From assembly GCA_018656065.1 (NCBI GenBank), contig JABHZY010000023.1:1-41641 (forward strand): DNA of 41,641 nt, given 5' to 3'. The translations under genes were made by a program, and so were the position numbers. Numbering within the stretch: position 1 is the stretch's first letter; each line of letters begins with the position of its first letter. Below, piece after piece: positions 13,395 to 24,287 of the stretch. Origin of the DNA: Candidatus Komeilibacteria bacterium (GTDB taxonomy: Bacteria; Patescibacteriota; Patescibacteriia; UBA1558; GWA2-36-10). The notes beneath the pieces are model-generated. The model searched no databases, was not told where the DNA came from, and worked only from the letters and a program-made list of their open reading frames with translations.

Positions 13395-14219
13395 TCAGAT
13401 AGCCAATAGGCCAAAGATGATGATCAGCCCAGCGTTGCCCAGGAGAATGTACTTGGATAGAGCCTTGGCATCAATCGCCTTGGCAAACAATAGACCAAGT
13501 GTCACTCGACCAAAGAAGAAAACAGTCACCAGCACGAAAGCCAGTAGGTATTGGTGCACAACCATAACGTCTGCCAAGATCCTAGACAGGAAGTATAAGC
13601 TGACCATCATTGAAGTGCCAGCTAAGACCCTGGCTACTCCTACACCTCTATCTAAAGGAAGTGTCATGCGCAAGCCTCTGTCTACATCTAGATCTTGGAT
13701 GTCCTTGATGATCTCTCTGGTCAAGTAAGCAAAGAACACAGCTGCTGTTCCGCCGGAAACCGCCGGATGAGTGCTCTCACCACTCCACCAACCCAGAAGT
13801 ACTGGGGTAGTACAGACCAAGGCCATCAAGAAATTCTTGGAAGGCCACCACTTGGAAATGGTATTCTTGTATCCGACAACGACCAGGACATTAAAAGCTG
13901 TGATCAAAATACACAACTCATCTAGCCAACCGATGACCATGACTACCGCCAATAGCATGGCGGTCAGACCGACATTGCGCATGACGATCCTAGACAGCTC
14001 ACTGATAGTGTAGCTGTCACTCTTGAGAAGATACATTCGATTGGCCACAGCAAAATAATAGAGGCTAGCTCCCAAAATCTGCAGGCCAATGGCCAGAGGT
14101 GAAAGAATTGTGGCAGTCAAACTACCACCGGACAGAATAACCACTATCCAAGTGGTCACTGCGCCCATTATGACATGCTGTGGACGCGCTATCTGCAAAT
14201 AGTAATGTAAAGATCGCAA
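13395..14219 (-). CDS. UbiA-superfamily membrane protein with a degenerate first Asp motif
   Basis: The 274-residue protein has about eight membrane segments and the UbiA second aspartate motif (DIQDLDVDRG, about residue 170). The usual first motif (NDxxDxxxD) is replaced by ANRMYLLKSDS near 58-68, so catalysis of prenyl transfer is uncertain. The TTG start at 14217-14219 is chosen because AGGAGG lies about 6 bases upstream. G+C and codon use are far from the A+T-rich neighbours, and a private terminator follows. It is probably transferred. UbiA enzymes join prenyl chains to aromatic or glycerol acceptors. Confidence 0.75.
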   Translation of the reverse strand: MRSLHYYLQIARPQHVIMGAVTTWIVVILSGGSLTATILSPLAIGLQILGASLYYFAVANRMYLLKSDSYTISELSRIVMRNVGLTAMLLAVVMVIGWLDELCILITAFNVLVVVGYKNTISKWWPSKNFLMALVCTTPVLLGWWSGESTHPAVSGGTAAVFFAYLTREIIKDIQDLDVDRGLRMTLPLDRGVGVARVLAGTSMMVSLYFLSRILADVMVVHQYLLAFVLVTVFFFGRVTLGLLFAKAIDAKALSKYILLGNAGLIIIFGLLAI

Positions 14220-14311
14220 CGGCTCCCTCCTAACTAGTTGTTCCTGTTTGTCTTATCTTAACCGTCTAATAATCTTGACATATGAATAGTAATAAATCAA
14301 GACAAAACAAA

Positions 14312-14329
14312 AAACGATACTTATGTATT
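14312..14329 (-). terminator. Weak terminator after 5S
   Basis: On the minus strand a short hairpin (ATAC/GTAT) is followed by CGTTTTTT, about 20 bases beyond the 5S 3' end. Confidence 0.35.
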
Positions 14330-14349
14330 AATTAGAGAAAAAGGCTTAA

Positions 14350-14466
14350 TTCTCGCGACGACCTACTCTCACAGCCCTAATGGACTACTACCATCGGCGC
14401 TGAGTCGCTTAACTGCTGAGTTCGAAATGGGATCAGGTGTAACCAACTCGCTAGTGCCACGAGAAT
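14350..14466 (-). rRNA. rrf: 5S rRNA
   Basis: About 117 nt with the conserved 5S core (for example ACCTGATCCCATTTCGAACT on the minus strand) and a helix I formed by ATTCTCG at the 5' end and CGAGAAT at the 3' end. It lies about 210 bases downstream of 23S on the same strand. Confidence 0.92.
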
Positions 14467-14508
14467 AAAACCTTCTTCTTTATCTAACTTTTTACGCAAG
14501 TATCGTTT

Positions 14509-14619
14509 TTATACTACTTGTTTTAGTGGGGTTAGAAAAAATACAACACCTAGAAAAACAATAAGTATAAGAAAGACTAAAACTATTTTAATCATTCCTG
14601 CATGTTTATCAATGTTCAT
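14509..14619 (-). CDS. Possible 36-residue membrane peptide in the 23S-5S spacer
   Basis: A complete ATG-to-TAA frame lies inside the spacer, in the transcription direction of the rRNA. It encodes a charged N-terminus (MNIDKHAGMIK), one continuous hydrophobic helix (IVLVFLILIVFLGVVFFL) and a polar end (TPLKQVV), the layout of a genuine single-pass micropeptide. No SD precedes it, which is usual for A+T-rich genes here. Chance is a real alternative because A+T-rich DNA favours hydrophobic codons. Confidence 0.35.
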   Translation of the reverse strand: MNIDKHAGMIKIVLVFLILIVFLGVVFFLTPLKQVV

Positions 14620-14674
14620 GAGCTTATAGAAAATATCTATTTAATAAGCCATAAAAACTTCCAAAATTTTTAAT

Positions 14675-17779
<3,105 letters not shown>

Positions 17780-18217
17780 ATCAAAAATTTTAAAAACTTT
17801 TGACGGATTAATTTATTCAGTCCCTTACAAAGAACTGAATGGATATTTTTTTATTTCAAATATACGAGATATTTTATATAAAGATGCTCATAAACATTGT
17901 TGATATTTATGATTTGTGTTGTATTTAATTTTCAAGGTTCACTATTGCTTAACAAGCAATAAGTAGCTTTTTAAAAAAGTCGCGTAAGCCTACTTATTTA
18001 AAAAACTACTTGCTGCCAATTAGTTTTTTGAGATCTTACCCTTCGACTACGCTCAGGATAGACTAATTGATATCTTTTTTGAGGTCTTAAAAATCCGCCT
18101 AGAGCGGATATTGCATAAAATAAATTTACCCAAAATCCTTTAAGTGTTATTTATCTTTAGACCAACTATCATTGAAATAATTTTATTTAGTTAATAGTGC
18201 TTTTTTACAGCGCTCGT
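17780..18217 (-). other. Leader of the 23S/5S transcript
   Basis: About 440 bases without a supportable gene or tRNA. It holds the 5' side of the 23S processing stem (17780-17815), A+T-rich sequence, and one copy of the CTTCGAC-type repeat at 18039-18063. 16S is absent from this position. Confidence 0.6.
18039..18063 (+). repeat. Dispersed CTTCGAC-type repeat inside the 23S leader
   Basis: CCCTTCGACTACGCTCAGGA, matching the copy at 40987 with one base change in the variable positions. Confidence 0.65.
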
Positions 18218-18246
18218 ATTATATACTATTTTTTTATACTTGTCAA
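18218..18246 (-). promoter_or_regulatory. Consensus promoter of the 23S-5S unit
   Basis: On the minus strand TTGACA (18241-18246), a 17-base spacer and TATAAT (18218-18223): a perfect sigma70 consensus. It shows that 23S and 5S do not depend on the 16S promoter. Confidence 0.85.
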
Positions 18247-18285
18247 ACCCCTGAGCTAACAGTTTATCCCCAATATTAAGGGTTA

Positions 18286-18792
18286 TTATAATATTTCCAT
18301 CTTAAGAAATTGTGAACCAAAATTGATAGCATCTACCTTATGCTCCATCCATATATCCATTTGATAATAATATCTTTTATTCATGCGATCTTCTACTACA
18401 AACTCCTTGTCTCCATATACATCTGGGAAACGTACTATACTACCAAATGGCAAAGAATTTGTAGCTACAATACCATCACGAGTACGAGTATTTGAGGCAG
18501 TAATAAAAGGAGTAGAGTCAGTTTGCTCAGGTAAACTATTATAAGCACTAACCATAATATACATAGTTCTATCAGCTGCTCTAGCTGATATTTCAGGTAA
18601 TGTAGGCCCATTATAATAGGCTTTTAGAGTTTCTTTAGGTATAGGACCAGCAAAATCTTGATTAAAATCCTGAGAAATACCAGTCTGCGGAAAGCTAAAA
18701 ACAAGCATAGAAACCAATAAAAACAAAGGCTTTAAGCTCTTTTTAAACTCTTTTTTAAAGCTTTTAATTGAATTGTTAATTTTAATTGTCAT
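18286..18792 (-). CDS. Exported 3D-domain protein
   Basis: The 168-residue protein has a basic N-terminus, a signal-like hydrophobic segment (about 20-40) and a C-terminal 3D-type domain (about 78-168). It starts MVSAYNS and includes TRDGIVATNSLPFGSIVRFP, EFVVEDRMN and a final YQMDIWMEH...AINFG arrangement. The 3D domain, named for conserved Asp residues, is a double-psi barrel found in MltA-type and resuscitation-factor-like wall enzymes. Not all three Asp can be placed with certainty. A consensus promoter lies just upstream, divergent from the DsbA cluster. Confidence 0.7.
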   Translation of the reverse strand: MTIKINNSIKSFKKEFKKSLKPLFLLVSMLVFSFPQTGISQDFNQDFAGPIPKETLKAYYNGPTLPEISARAADRTMYIMVSAYNSLPEQTDSTPFITASNTRTRDGIVATNSLPFGSIVRFPDVYGDKEFVVEDRMNKRYYYQMDIWMEHKVDAINFGSQFLKMEIL

Positions 18793-18838
18793 AGTTTCAA
18801 CTAAATTAAAAAATCCCTATTTGTTAGGATATGCCTTC

Positions 18839-18867
18839 ATAATAGCATATATTTTTGATTTTGTCAA
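18839..18867 (-). promoter_or_regulatory. Promoter of the 3D-domain gene
   Basis: On the minus strand TTGACA (18862-18867), a 17-base spacer and TATTAT (18839-18844). Confidence 0.65.
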
Positions 18868-18895
18868 TAGCTGGCTCCCTGAAAGAAATTTTTAG

Positions 18896-18924
18896 TTGTA
18901 CTCGTATAAAAAAGTTGTTATACT
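18896..18924 (+). promoter_or_regulatory. Promoter of the DsbA-like gene at 18972
   Basis: TTGTAC (18896-18901), a 17-base spacer and TATACT (18919-18924). It is arranged back to back with the 3D-gene promoter. Confidence 0.6.
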
Positions 18925-18971
18925 ATACAAACTGTTTTTAATTAAAAAATAACTAACTATATAAAAAATAT

Positions 18972-19745
18972 ATGGAAGAAAACAACAGAAGAGAAAAAGA
19001 TGCTATCGATAATTTAAAGCCTAAAGCGGCTTTTAAGGCTGGCCTCTTTACAGGATTAGGCGTCATGTTCGCTATTGGATTCTTTATCCTTTTAGGTATG
19101 ATGTTAAATGACAAAGATTTTTCCTTAGATAAAGGAAATGGTAATACTAATGACAATGATGTCGTAGTTAATAATGGTGATAATAATCCACCTCCTGCGG
19201 GCAATACTGAAATCATTGTAAATGGCCTTAGTGATGGTGATTGGGTACGTGGTGATAAAAATGCAGAAATTACTATTGTAGAATTTTCTGATGTGGACTG
19301 TCCTTTTTGTACCAGATTTCATAATACAACAAAACAAGTATTAGCTGAGTATGAAGGAAGAGTGAATTTTGTATTTAGACATTTCCCATTAACTCAACTT
19401 CATCCAGAAGCTTTCAAAAAAGCCGAAGCAGCTGAATGTGTTGGTGAACAAGGTGGTAATGATAAGTTTTGGTCTTTTATGGATAAGATATTTGAAGGAG
19501 ACGAAACTCTATCTACTATAGCTGATATTGCAGCTTCTGTTGGAGTAGATAAAGCTAAATTCCAAGAATGTCTAGACTCTGGCAAATATACATCTAAAGT
19601 TCAAAGTCAAAGTAAAGAAGCACAAGCAGCTGGCGGACGTGGTACACCATATAGTATAATCATTACTGGTGATCAAAAAATTCCTATTCCTGGTGCTTTA
19701 CCATTTGAAAGTGTAAAAACTTCTCTAGACGCCTTACTAAAATAA
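18972..19745 (+). CDS. Membrane-anchored DsbA-family thioredoxin-like oxidoreductase
   Basis: The 257-residue protein has a cytoplasmic N-terminus, one membrane anchor (about 25-47), an Asn/Asp/Pro-rich linker (about 52-80) and a thioredoxin-fold domain. The active site DVDCPFCTRFH carries a CPFC motif at about residue 107-110. The cis-Pro loop appears as RGTPYSII, which is the other family hallmark. It should oxidise thiols or isomerise disulfides of exported proteins. A terminator at 19758 separates it from the next DsbA-like gene and VKOR, though the three probably work together. Confidence 0.87.
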   Translation: MEENNRREKDAIDNLKPKAAFKAGLFTGLGVMFAIGFFILLGMMLNDKDFSLDKGNGNTNDNDVVVNNGDNNPPPAGNTEIIVNGLSDGDWVRGDKNAEITIVEFSDVDCPFCTRFHNTTKQVLAEYEGRVNFVFRHFPLTQLHPEAFKKAEAAECVGEQGGNDKFWSFMDKIFEGDETLSTIADIAASVGVDKAKFQECLDSGKYTSKVQSQSKEAQAAGGRGTPYSIIITGDQKIPIPGALPFESVKTSLDALLK

Positions 19746-19757
19746 TATTGATTCTAT

Positions 19758-19787
19758 TAACCCCGTCCACTAGGGCGGGGTTTTTGT
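19758..19787 (+). terminator. Terminator after the first DsbA-like gene
   Basis: AACCCCGTCC pairs with GGGCGGGGTT around ACTA and is followed by a T run. Confidence 0.85.
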
Positions 19788-19845
19788 ATTATCAAAAAAT
19801 AATGTATAATAAATTTACATTTAAATAGTAAAAAGATTTATATAT

Positions 19846-20481
19846 ATGAAAAAAGAAAATAGGATATGGTTTTGGTCTATCGCCATAATCATTCTAGTTG
19901 CTTTAACATTAATTATAATAAATATAGCCAATCCAAATACTCAAGGCTCTACTGTAATCACTGACAAAGAATGGTACAAGGGTAATTCTGAAGCTCAAGT
20001 CACTTTGATAGAATACAGTGATTTTCAATGTCCAGCTTGTGCTACTTATTATCAAATGATAAATAAAATAGCCGATGATATGGGTGATGATGTACAGGTA
20101 GTTTTTAGGCACTACCCTCTATCATCTCATCCTCAAGCTGAATTAGCTGCTAGAGCTGCCGAAGCCGCTGGCCAACAAGATGCTTTTTGGCAAATGCATG
20201 ACAAACTATTCGTCCACCAAAATACTTGGTCAAATCAATCTGATGCTAAAGATATATTTATAGGCTATGCTGAAGAATTAAGTCTAGATATAGCCAGATT
20301 TAAATCCGATATAGATAATAATGATATCAAAGACGCAGTCAAAGATGATAAACGTAGTGGTAATCAAGCTTTAGTGGAAGGTACACCTACCTTGTTTCTA
20401 AATGGTCAAAAAATAAATAATCCAAGGTCTTATGACAAACTCAGACAAGCCATCAATGATGAGCTCTCCAAGCTTCAATAA
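19846..20481 (+). CDS. DsbA-family thiol-disulfide oxidoreductase
   Basis: The 211-residue protein has an N-terminal anchor (about 8-28) and a thioredoxin-fold domain with active site SDFQCPACATY (CPAC, about residue 62-65) and cis-Pro loop VEGTPTLFLNG (about 178-188). It is an exported DsbA-like enzyme. Its last 26 bases overlap the VKOR gene, whose product would re-oxidise it. This overlap makes it the probable main partner of VKOR, with the 18972 protein as a second client. Confidence 0.9.
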   Translation: MKKENRIWFWSIAIIILVALTLIIINIANPNTQGSTVITDKEWYKGNSEAQVTLIEYSDFQCPACATYYQMINKIADDMGDDVQVVFRHYPLSSHPQAELAARAAEAAGQQDAFWQMHDKLFVHQNTWSNQSDAKDIFIGYAEELSLDIARFKSDIDNNDIKDAVKDDKRSGNQALVEGTPTLFLNGQKINNPRSYDKLRQAINDELSKLQ

Positions 20482-20887
20482 ATTAATATATTTTTTTACT
20501 GGCATATCTTTGATAGGATTTTTAGATGCTGTCTATCTTAGTGTCTCTCACTATACAGGCCATATTTCTTGTTCTGTAGTATCTGGTTGCCAAGAAGTGC
20601 TAGTTAGTCAATATAGTGAAATATTTGGTATTCCGCTAGCTTTACTTGGTGCTGCTTATTATCTTTTTATATTAATCAATTCTCTATTATACATAGACAA
20701 CCAAAACAAATGGTCTAAACTAATTTTATCCTACCTGCCAATATTTGGCTTTGTATTTTCTATCTACCTAGTCTACCTGATGTTTTTTGTTATTGAAGCT
20801 CTGTGTCAATATTGCCTCTTATCAGCCGGCACCTCCACCCTACTCTTTATACTTGGCCTGATATTTATCAAAAAAAATAAAACATAA
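20456..20887 (+). CDS. Vitamin K epoxide reductase-family protein (VKOR)
   Basis: The start is ATG 20456 (or the adjacent ATG at 20459), inside the DsbA gene. The product is about 143 residues with four to five membrane helices. It has both VKOR cysteine pairs: the loop CSVVSGC and the redox CQYC near the C-terminus, together with FGIPLALLG. Bacterial VKOR passes electrons from DsbA-like proteins to quinones. In a lineage with reduced metabolism, the final electron acceptor is not evident from this window. Confidence 0.9.
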   Translation: MMSSPSFNKLIYFFTGISLIGFLDAVYLSVSHYTGHISCSVVSGCQEVLVSQYSEIFGIPLALLGAAYYLFILINSLLYIDNQNKWSKLILSYLPIFGFVFSIYLVYLMFFVIEALCQYCLLSAGTSTLLFILGLIFIKKNKT

Positions 20888-20894
20888 ATTCCTG

Positions 20895-20918
20895 AACCGA
20901 GCTTAGCTCGGTTTTATT
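20895..20918 (+). terminator. Terminator of the DsbA-VKOR operon
   Basis: AACCGAGC pairs with GCTCGGTT around TTA, followed by TTT. Confidence 0.75.
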
Positions 20919-20931
20919 GATACCTAAATTA

Positions 20932-20940
20932 TGATAAAAT
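20932..20940 (+). promoter_or_regulatory. Extended -10 promoter of the transketolase operon
   Basis: TGA then TAAAAT (20935-20940). A start seven bases downstream would coincide with the ATG at 20947, giving a leaderless mRNA. Confidence 0.5.
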
Positions 20941-20946
20941 AGATAC

Positions 20947-21771
20947 ATGAAAGAAATGAACGTAGCTGAATTAAAAACTACTGCTGATACTATCCGCCAA
21001 GATATTATCAAGATGCTGCATACAGCTGGCTCAGGTCATACTGGCGGATCTTTGGGTATGGCTGATATATTTGCAGTGTTGTATTTTAAAATACTAAAAC
21101 ACACTCCTCTTCAACCTGAAAATCCATATAGAGATAGGCTGGTCTTGTCCAACGGGCATATCTGCCCTGTACTATATGCTGCATTAGCCAGAGCCGAATA
21201 TTTTCCTTTAGTAAAACTAAAAAACCTACGCAAAATAAACAATGCTTTACAGGGTCACCCACATCTTGGATCTTTACCGGGTATAGAAACTAGCTCTGGA
21301 CCACTGGGTCAAGGAATCTCTCAAGCAGTAGGAATGGCTATAGCCGCGTTAATAAACAAACAACACCATCATATATTCTGTATCACTTCTGATGGCGAAC
21401 ATAATGAAGGTCAGGTCTGGGAGGCTGTAATGTCTGCTCACAAATACAAGCTAAATAACTTAATAAATATTATAGACTACAACGGCATCCAAATTGATGG
21501 CTTAACTAAACATATTATGCCGTTAGCTTCATTAAAACAAAAATACGAATCTTTTGGTTGGCACGTTATGGAAATGAATGGTCATGATATTAAAAAAATA
21601 ATTACTACTTTAGAAAAAGCTAAAAAAATAAAAAAACCTGTGGCTGTAATAGCTAATACTATTTTGGGCAAGGGCGTATCTTTTATGGAAAATCAATACT
21701 CTTGGCACGGCTTAGCTCCTAATGAGAAAGAAAAAGATAGAGCGTTAAAAGAAATTCAAAATGCCAAATAA
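20947..21771 (+). CDS. Transketolase, N-terminal subunit
   Basis: The 274-residue protein covers the thiamine-diphosphate pyrophosphate-binding half. It includes GSGHTGGSLGMADIFAVLY near residue 28, RDRLVLSNGH near 62, and the GDGxxN-like motif as SDGEHNEGQVWEA near 145-157. The C-terminal half is a separate gene at 21825. Split transketolases of this type are common in Archaea and Patescibacteria. It acts in the non-oxidative pentose phosphate pathway. The ATG at 20947 is adopted because of the promoter position; ATG 20956 is possible. Confidence 0.92.
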   Translation: MKEMNVAELKTTADTIRQDIIKMLHTAGSGHTGGSLGMADIFAVLYFKILKHTPLQPENPYRDRLVLSNGHICPVLYAALARAEYFPLVKLKNLRKINNALQGHPHLGSLPGIETSSGPLGQGISQAVGMAIAALINKQHHHIFCITSDGEHNEGQVWEAVMSAHKYKLNNLINIIDYNGIQIDGLTKHIMPLASLKQKYESFGWHVMEMNGHDIKKIITTLEKAKKIKKPVAVIANTILGKGVSFMENQYSWHGLAPNEKEKDRALKEIQNAK

Positions 21772-21807
21772 TCCCTCGGCTATGCTCGGGACTTCGCTTC
21801 ACTCAGA
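21772..21807 (+). repeat. G+C-rich spacer element between transketolase genes
   Basis: CCCTCGGCTATGCTCGGGAC, then CTTCGCTTCACTCAGAAG. The first part looks like an eroded member of the CCCTTCGACTATGCTCAGGA repeat family, and the second half can form a CTTC/GAAG stem. It is the only non-coding gap in the operon. Confidence 0.4.
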
Positions 21808-21824
21808 AGCACAATAAAAATAAT

Positions 21825-22769
21825 ATGCCTAGAAAAAATAACATAAAAATGCAATCAACTAGAGATGGCTTTGGCCAGGCTATGCTTGAGCTTGGTCGAA
21901 AAAATAAAAATATCGTAGTTATCTCAGCGAATTTGGCAGAATCTACTCGCGTCCACCACTTTGCTCAAAAATATCCAAATCGTTTTGTAGAAGTCGGTGT
22001 AGCCGAACAAAATATGTTGGGCGTTGCCGCTGGATTAGCTATAGAAGGTAAAATACCCTTTGCCACTAGCTTTGGCGCTTTTAGTCCGGGTAGAAATTGG
22101 GATCAATTGCGTGTATCTGTTTGTTATTCAAATTTAAATGTAAAAATAATAGGTAGTCATACTGGCTTATCAGTTGGGCCCGATGGAGCCAGTCACCAAG
22201 CTTTAGAAGATATTGCTATTACCAGATGCCTACCAAACTTAGTAGTATTAGCTCCAGCAGATTTTAGAGAAACTAAACTAGCTACTATAGCTGCCGCCAA
22301 ACATGTTGGGCCAGTTTATATGCGCTTTGCCCGACAAGCAGGTCCAAATATTAGTAATGGTAAATTTGCTATTGGCAAGGCTCAAGTTCTAACACCCGGC
22401 AAAGATGTTACTTTAATAGGCTGTGGTCCGATACTAGCCGAAGCTTTAATCGCTGCACGAGAATTAGGTAAGAAAAAAATAAAACTAGAAGTAATTAATT
22501 CAGCTAGTATCAAACCATTAGATAAAAATACAATATTAAGAAGCGTTAAAAAGACTAATAGAGTAATTACTCTAGAAGATCATCAAATAATGGGCGGCCT
22601 AGGTTCTGCCGTAGCTGAATTATTATCAGAGAATTTACCTACACCAATAAAAATGATTGGTGTGCATGATAAATTTGGACAATCTGGTAAAGCTGAACAA
22701 CTTTGGGAAAAATATAAAATGACCCATCCTTATATTATTAAAGAAGTTTTAAACTTATTAAAAAAATAA
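21825..22769 (+). CDS. Transketolase, C-terminal subunit
   Basis: The 314-residue protein has the pyrimidine-binding domain (residues 8-165, with VEVGVAEQNMLGVAAGLAIE, whose Glu activates the cofactor) and the C-terminal transketolase domain (about 185-310). It forms a two-subunit enzyme with the upstream gene. The KIIGSHTGLSVGPDGASHQA segment is typical. The start ATG 21825 is 53 bases after the N-terminal gene. The phosphosugar isomerase follows four bases downstream, completing a sugar-phosphate operon. Confidence 0.93.
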   Translation: MPRKNNIKMQSTRDGFGQAMLELGRKNKNIVVISANLAESTRVHHFAQKYPNRFVEVGVAEQNMLGVAAGLAIEGKIPFATSFGAFSPGRNWDQLRVSVCYSNLNVKIIGSHTGLSVGPDGASHQALEDIAITRCLPNLVVLAPADFRETKLATIAAAKHVGPVYMRFARQAGPNISNGKFAIGKAQVLTPGKDVTLIGCGPILAEALIAARELGKKKIKLEVINSASIKPLDKNTILRSVKKTNRVITLEDHQIMGGLGSAVAELLSENLPTPIKMIGVHDKFGQSGKAEQLWEKYKMTHPYIIKEVLNLLKK

Positions 22770-22773
22770 TCAT

Positions 22774-23736
22774 ATGAAACAAGGTTTTATAGAATTTCAA
22801 AAACAATTTGAATACAATCCAATAATTGAAAATAAAAAAAAGTATAGACCTGCTAAAAAATATATAGTACTAGGTATGGGCGGCTCTGCTCAAGCCCAAG
22901 GTATTATCAACAGCGTCGTGCCAGAATTGCATATTTTAACTCATAAAGATTATGGTTTGCCAACATTAAATGACAGAGAGTTAAAAGAATATTTAATTAT
23001 TGCTAATTCATATTCCGGCAATACCGAAGAGGCTCTAGATGGTCTTAAAATTGCTCACAAAAAAAAGCTAAATATTATTGTTATTGCTACTGGCGGAAAA
23101 TTAATTAAATTTGCTCACAAAAATAATCTACCATATATACAAATGCCAAATTTTGGCATCCAACCTCGAGCTGCTCTAGGATTCAATTGTCGAGCCATGC
23201 TCAAGGCTATGAATAAAAACAAACTATATAAAGAACTTGGCACCCTAGCTAAAACTGTTAAAGGTAAAAATTATGAAGCCCGTGGTAAAAAACTAGCCAA
23301 AACTTTAAAAAACAAAGTGCCCGTAATCTATAGCTCTACCAATAATCAAATTGTAGCTTATCTTTGGAAAATTAAATTTAATGAAACTGGTAAAATTCCA
23401 TCATTCTATAATATATTTCCAGAGCTTAATCACAACGAAATGACCGGTTTTGATGTAATGCCTGTTAGTAAAAAGCTTTCTCAAAATTTTCACTTTATTT
23501 TTATTCGCGATGATAAAGATCATAAACAAATTCAAAAACGAATGGATGTTGTAAACAAACTATATAAAAAAAGAAAATTAGGAGTTACAAACCTTAAACT
23601 AGCTGGTAAAAATAAATGGTTTCAAATATTTACTAATATACTGATAGCTGATTGGGCGTCATATTATACATCTCAAATATACGGCCTAGAATCAGAGCAA
23701 GTGCCCATGGTAGAAGAGTTTAAAAAAATGATATAA
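22774..23736 (+). CDS. Bifunctional phosphoglucose/phosphomannose isomerase (SIS domain)
   Basis: The 320-residue protein belongs to the archaeal/bacterial PGI/PMI family. It has two SIS domains: YIVLGMGGSAQAQGII near 30 and IANSYSGNTEEALDGL near 74-89, then IYSSTNN near 190 and the conserved NHNEMTGFD motif near 225, which carries the catalytic Glu and His. It interconverts fructose-6-P with glucose-6-P and mannose-6-P, which fits the upstream transketolase and the downstream glycan genes. Length is normal. A bidirectional terminator follows. Confidence 0.9.
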   Translation: MKQGFIEFQKQFEYNPIIENKKKYRPAKKYIVLGMGGSAQAQGIINSVVPELHILTHKDYGLPTLNDRELKEYLIIANSYSGNTEEALDGLKIAHKKKLNIIVIATGGKLIKFAHKNNLPYIQMPNFGIQPRAALGFNCRAMLKAMNKNKLYKELGTLAKTVKGKNYEARGKKLAKTLKNKVPVIYSSTNNQIVAYLWKIKFNETGKIPSFYNIFPELNHNEMTGFDVMPVSKKLSQNFHFIFIRDDKDHKQIQKRMDVVNKLYKKRKLGVTNLKLAGKNKWFQIFTNILIADWASYYTSQIYGLESEQVPMVEEFKKMI

Positions 23737-23744
23737 ACATTTAT

Positions 23745-23780
23745 AAAAACACCCTGAACTAAATCAAAGGGTGTTTTTAT
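23745..23780. terminator. Bidirectional terminator between PGI/PMI and GtrA genes
   Basis: AACACCCT pairs with AGGGTGTT; A and T runs flank the hairpin. Confidence 0.75.
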
Positions 23781-23796
23781 TTATATAAAATTTATG

Positions 23797-24204
23797 TTAT
23801 TTTATCCTAAAGGTAAGATATTTATTACCAAAAAAATTCCAAAAAAGAACTATAGCAGCAGCCAGAACCTTACCTAATAAATAATGCCATCCTAGCTGTT
23901 CAACTGACATATAAATGATATTATTATTTAATATCAGACCTAAAACAGCAATAATAAAAAAAACTGGCAACTGTTTACGACGTTGCCCGCTGGATTTAAA
24001 TGTCCAATGTCTATTAATCCAATAGTTAAGAGTAGCGGCTAATGCAAAAGCTATAGAGGCTGAGATAAGATAATGAAAACCACCAAAATCTGTCAAAATA
24101 AATAAAACACTAAAATCAAGAACAGCTGAGGCCAGTCCAGCTGTAGCATATCTTGCTAATAAATACCTATTATCATAAAGGTGTCTCAGAGTAGTTTTTA
24201 TCAT
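23797..24204 (-). CDS. GtrA-family membrane protein
   Basis: The 135-residue protein has four membrane helices and the GtrA features: RYATAGLASAVLDFSVLFIL near the N-terminus, the central NYWINRHWTFKSS, and the C-terminal FFGNKYLTFR. GtrA proteins are proposed to flip undecaprenyl-linked sugars across the membrane in surface polysaccharide pathways. It is transcribed divergently from the epimerase/GT4 genes and convergently to PGI/PMI. The neighbouring glycan genes support that role. Confidence 0.88.
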   Translation of the reverse strand: MIKTTLRHLYDNRYLLARYATAGLASAVLDFSVLFILTDFGGFHYLISASIAFALAATLNYWINRHWTFKSSGQRRKQLPVFFIIAVLGLILNNNIIYMSVEQLGWHYLLGKVLAAAIVLFWNFFGNKYLTFRIK

Positions 24205-24287
24205 TGATGTTATCTTTACTTTTTATTTCAAGTAATATAATCTTACTATAATACGTGCTTAAAATCAATTCTATTAACCAAGTAAAA

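Noticed and set aside
13417-14013. Plus-strand frames of 76-103 residues
   Set aside because: They are antisense to the UbiA-like gene and exist because its G+C-rich codons leave few stops; the same applies to 6365-6673 and to 32516-33338.
20947-22769. Transketolase split by a frameshift
   Set aside because: Both halves have complete domain ends and their own starts, and two-subunit transketolases are normal in this kind of organism.
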